Shown piece by piece: positions 6,550 through 6,771 of a stretch of 6,771 nucleotides of DNA. The position numbers were made by a program, and so were the translations under genes. The stretch comes from Lachnospiraceae bacterium (GTDB lineage: Bacteria > Bacillota > Clostridia > Lachnospirales > Lachnospiraceae), in contig JAFSYD010000045.1 of assembly GCA_017443685.1 (NCBI GenBank), positions 1 through 6,771 of the forward strand, written 5' to 3'. The notes beneath the pieces are model-generated. The model was not told the DNA's origin. It saw only the letters and a program-made list of their open reading frames with translations, and did no database searches. Position 1 is the stretch's first letter, and every line of letters begins with the position of its first letter.

Positions 6550-6771
6550 CTATCCGATCTCCCAGTCCACGGGAGTAATTCCGTTCTTCTCCAAAAAGGC
6601 ATTCGCCTGTGAAAAATGCCTGCATCCGAAGAAACCTTTATGTGCGGACAACGGCGACGGATGCGGTGCCTTTAAAATGAGATGCTTCGGATGATCCAAC
6701 AGTGCAGACTTGCTTTGCGCAAAACTTCCCCATCAGAGATTAACGACAGGGGCGTCTTTTTTGTTAATATA
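6550..6771 (-). pseudogene. ung: Uracil-DNA glycosylase, 3' part, interrupted by an in-frame TGA
   Basis: Family 1 uracil-DNA glycosylase removes uracil from DNA at the start of base excision repair. Only the C-terminal part lies in the window; the gene continues past the right edge. Reading toward the stop TAG (6550-6552), the 60 residues after the break run [12 protein letters not shown], then [20 protein letters not shown], and end ITPVDWEIG. This includes the HPSPLS leucine-loop motif that supplies the catalytic histidine. Before it, 12 codons (6736-6771) read YINKKDAPVVNL, in the same frame and with the same spacing as the VVFLLWGS region of E. coli Ung. Between them TGA (6733-6735) stands where the family has Leu or Met. 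A product ending there would lack the catalytic loop and be inactive. It is either a real pseudogene or a sequence error. The family call is near certain. Confidence 0.85.

Noticed and set aside
6733..6735. TGA in ung as a recoded codon (Trp, Gly or selenocysteine)
   Set aside because: The five complete genes contain no in-frame TGA and encode Trp with TGG. The family residue here is Leu or Met, not Cys or Trp. The complete genes and ung end in TAA or TAG, but six stops are too few to argue reassignment.

Overview
The window reads as chromosomal DNA from a Gram-positive anaerobe of the Clostridia, most likely a Lachnospiraceae-type bacterium. This is an inference from three things seen here: strong AGGAGG-type ribosome binding sites and near-consensus sigma-A promoters; acetate kinase lying beside the tRNA-Met acetate ligase gene; and a purine pathway end built from a PurO-type IMP cyclohydrolase plus a standalone AICAR formyltransferase instead of bifunctional PurH. 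It looks like ordinary core chromosome. I see no insertion sequence, phage gene, CRISPR array, tRNA or rRNA.

Layout, left to right. Positions 1-87 hold no gene but can fold into small hairpins. ackA (acetate kinase, minus strand, 88-1278) and tmcAL (tRNA-Met cytidine acetate ligase, plus strand, 1401-2627) diverge from a 122-bp gap in which their two promoters overlap at the -10 elements. Directly after tmcAL, a promoter of its own drives a two-TM potassium channel (2700-4379) with a Rossmann/RCK-like cytoplasmic region and a C-terminal segment resembling the RyR domain. The channel gene converges on the purine pair across a 172-bp gap dominated by a long inverted repeat, probably a two-way terminator or a small repeat element. 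On the minus strand purO (5744-6457) is followed after 10 nt by the AICAR formyltransferase gene (4552-5733). The stop codon of the first overlaps the ribosome binding site of the second, so the last two steps of IMP synthesis are probably translationally coupled. The right edge (6550-6771) carries the 3' part of a uracil-DNA glycosylase gene that is broken by an in-frame TGA just before its essential C-terminal motif.

Functional links. AckA produces or consumes acetate and acetyl phosphate, while TmcAL spends acetate and ATP to acetylate C34 of elongator tRNA-Met, so their shared promoter region joins two acetate-handling genes. PurO and the formyltransferase together replace PurH. The most unusual items are the channel's domain architecture, the near-perfect hairpin at 4413-4536, the disrupted ung, and the eukaryote-like sequence of the formyltransferase. 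I found no clearly new multi-gene system.
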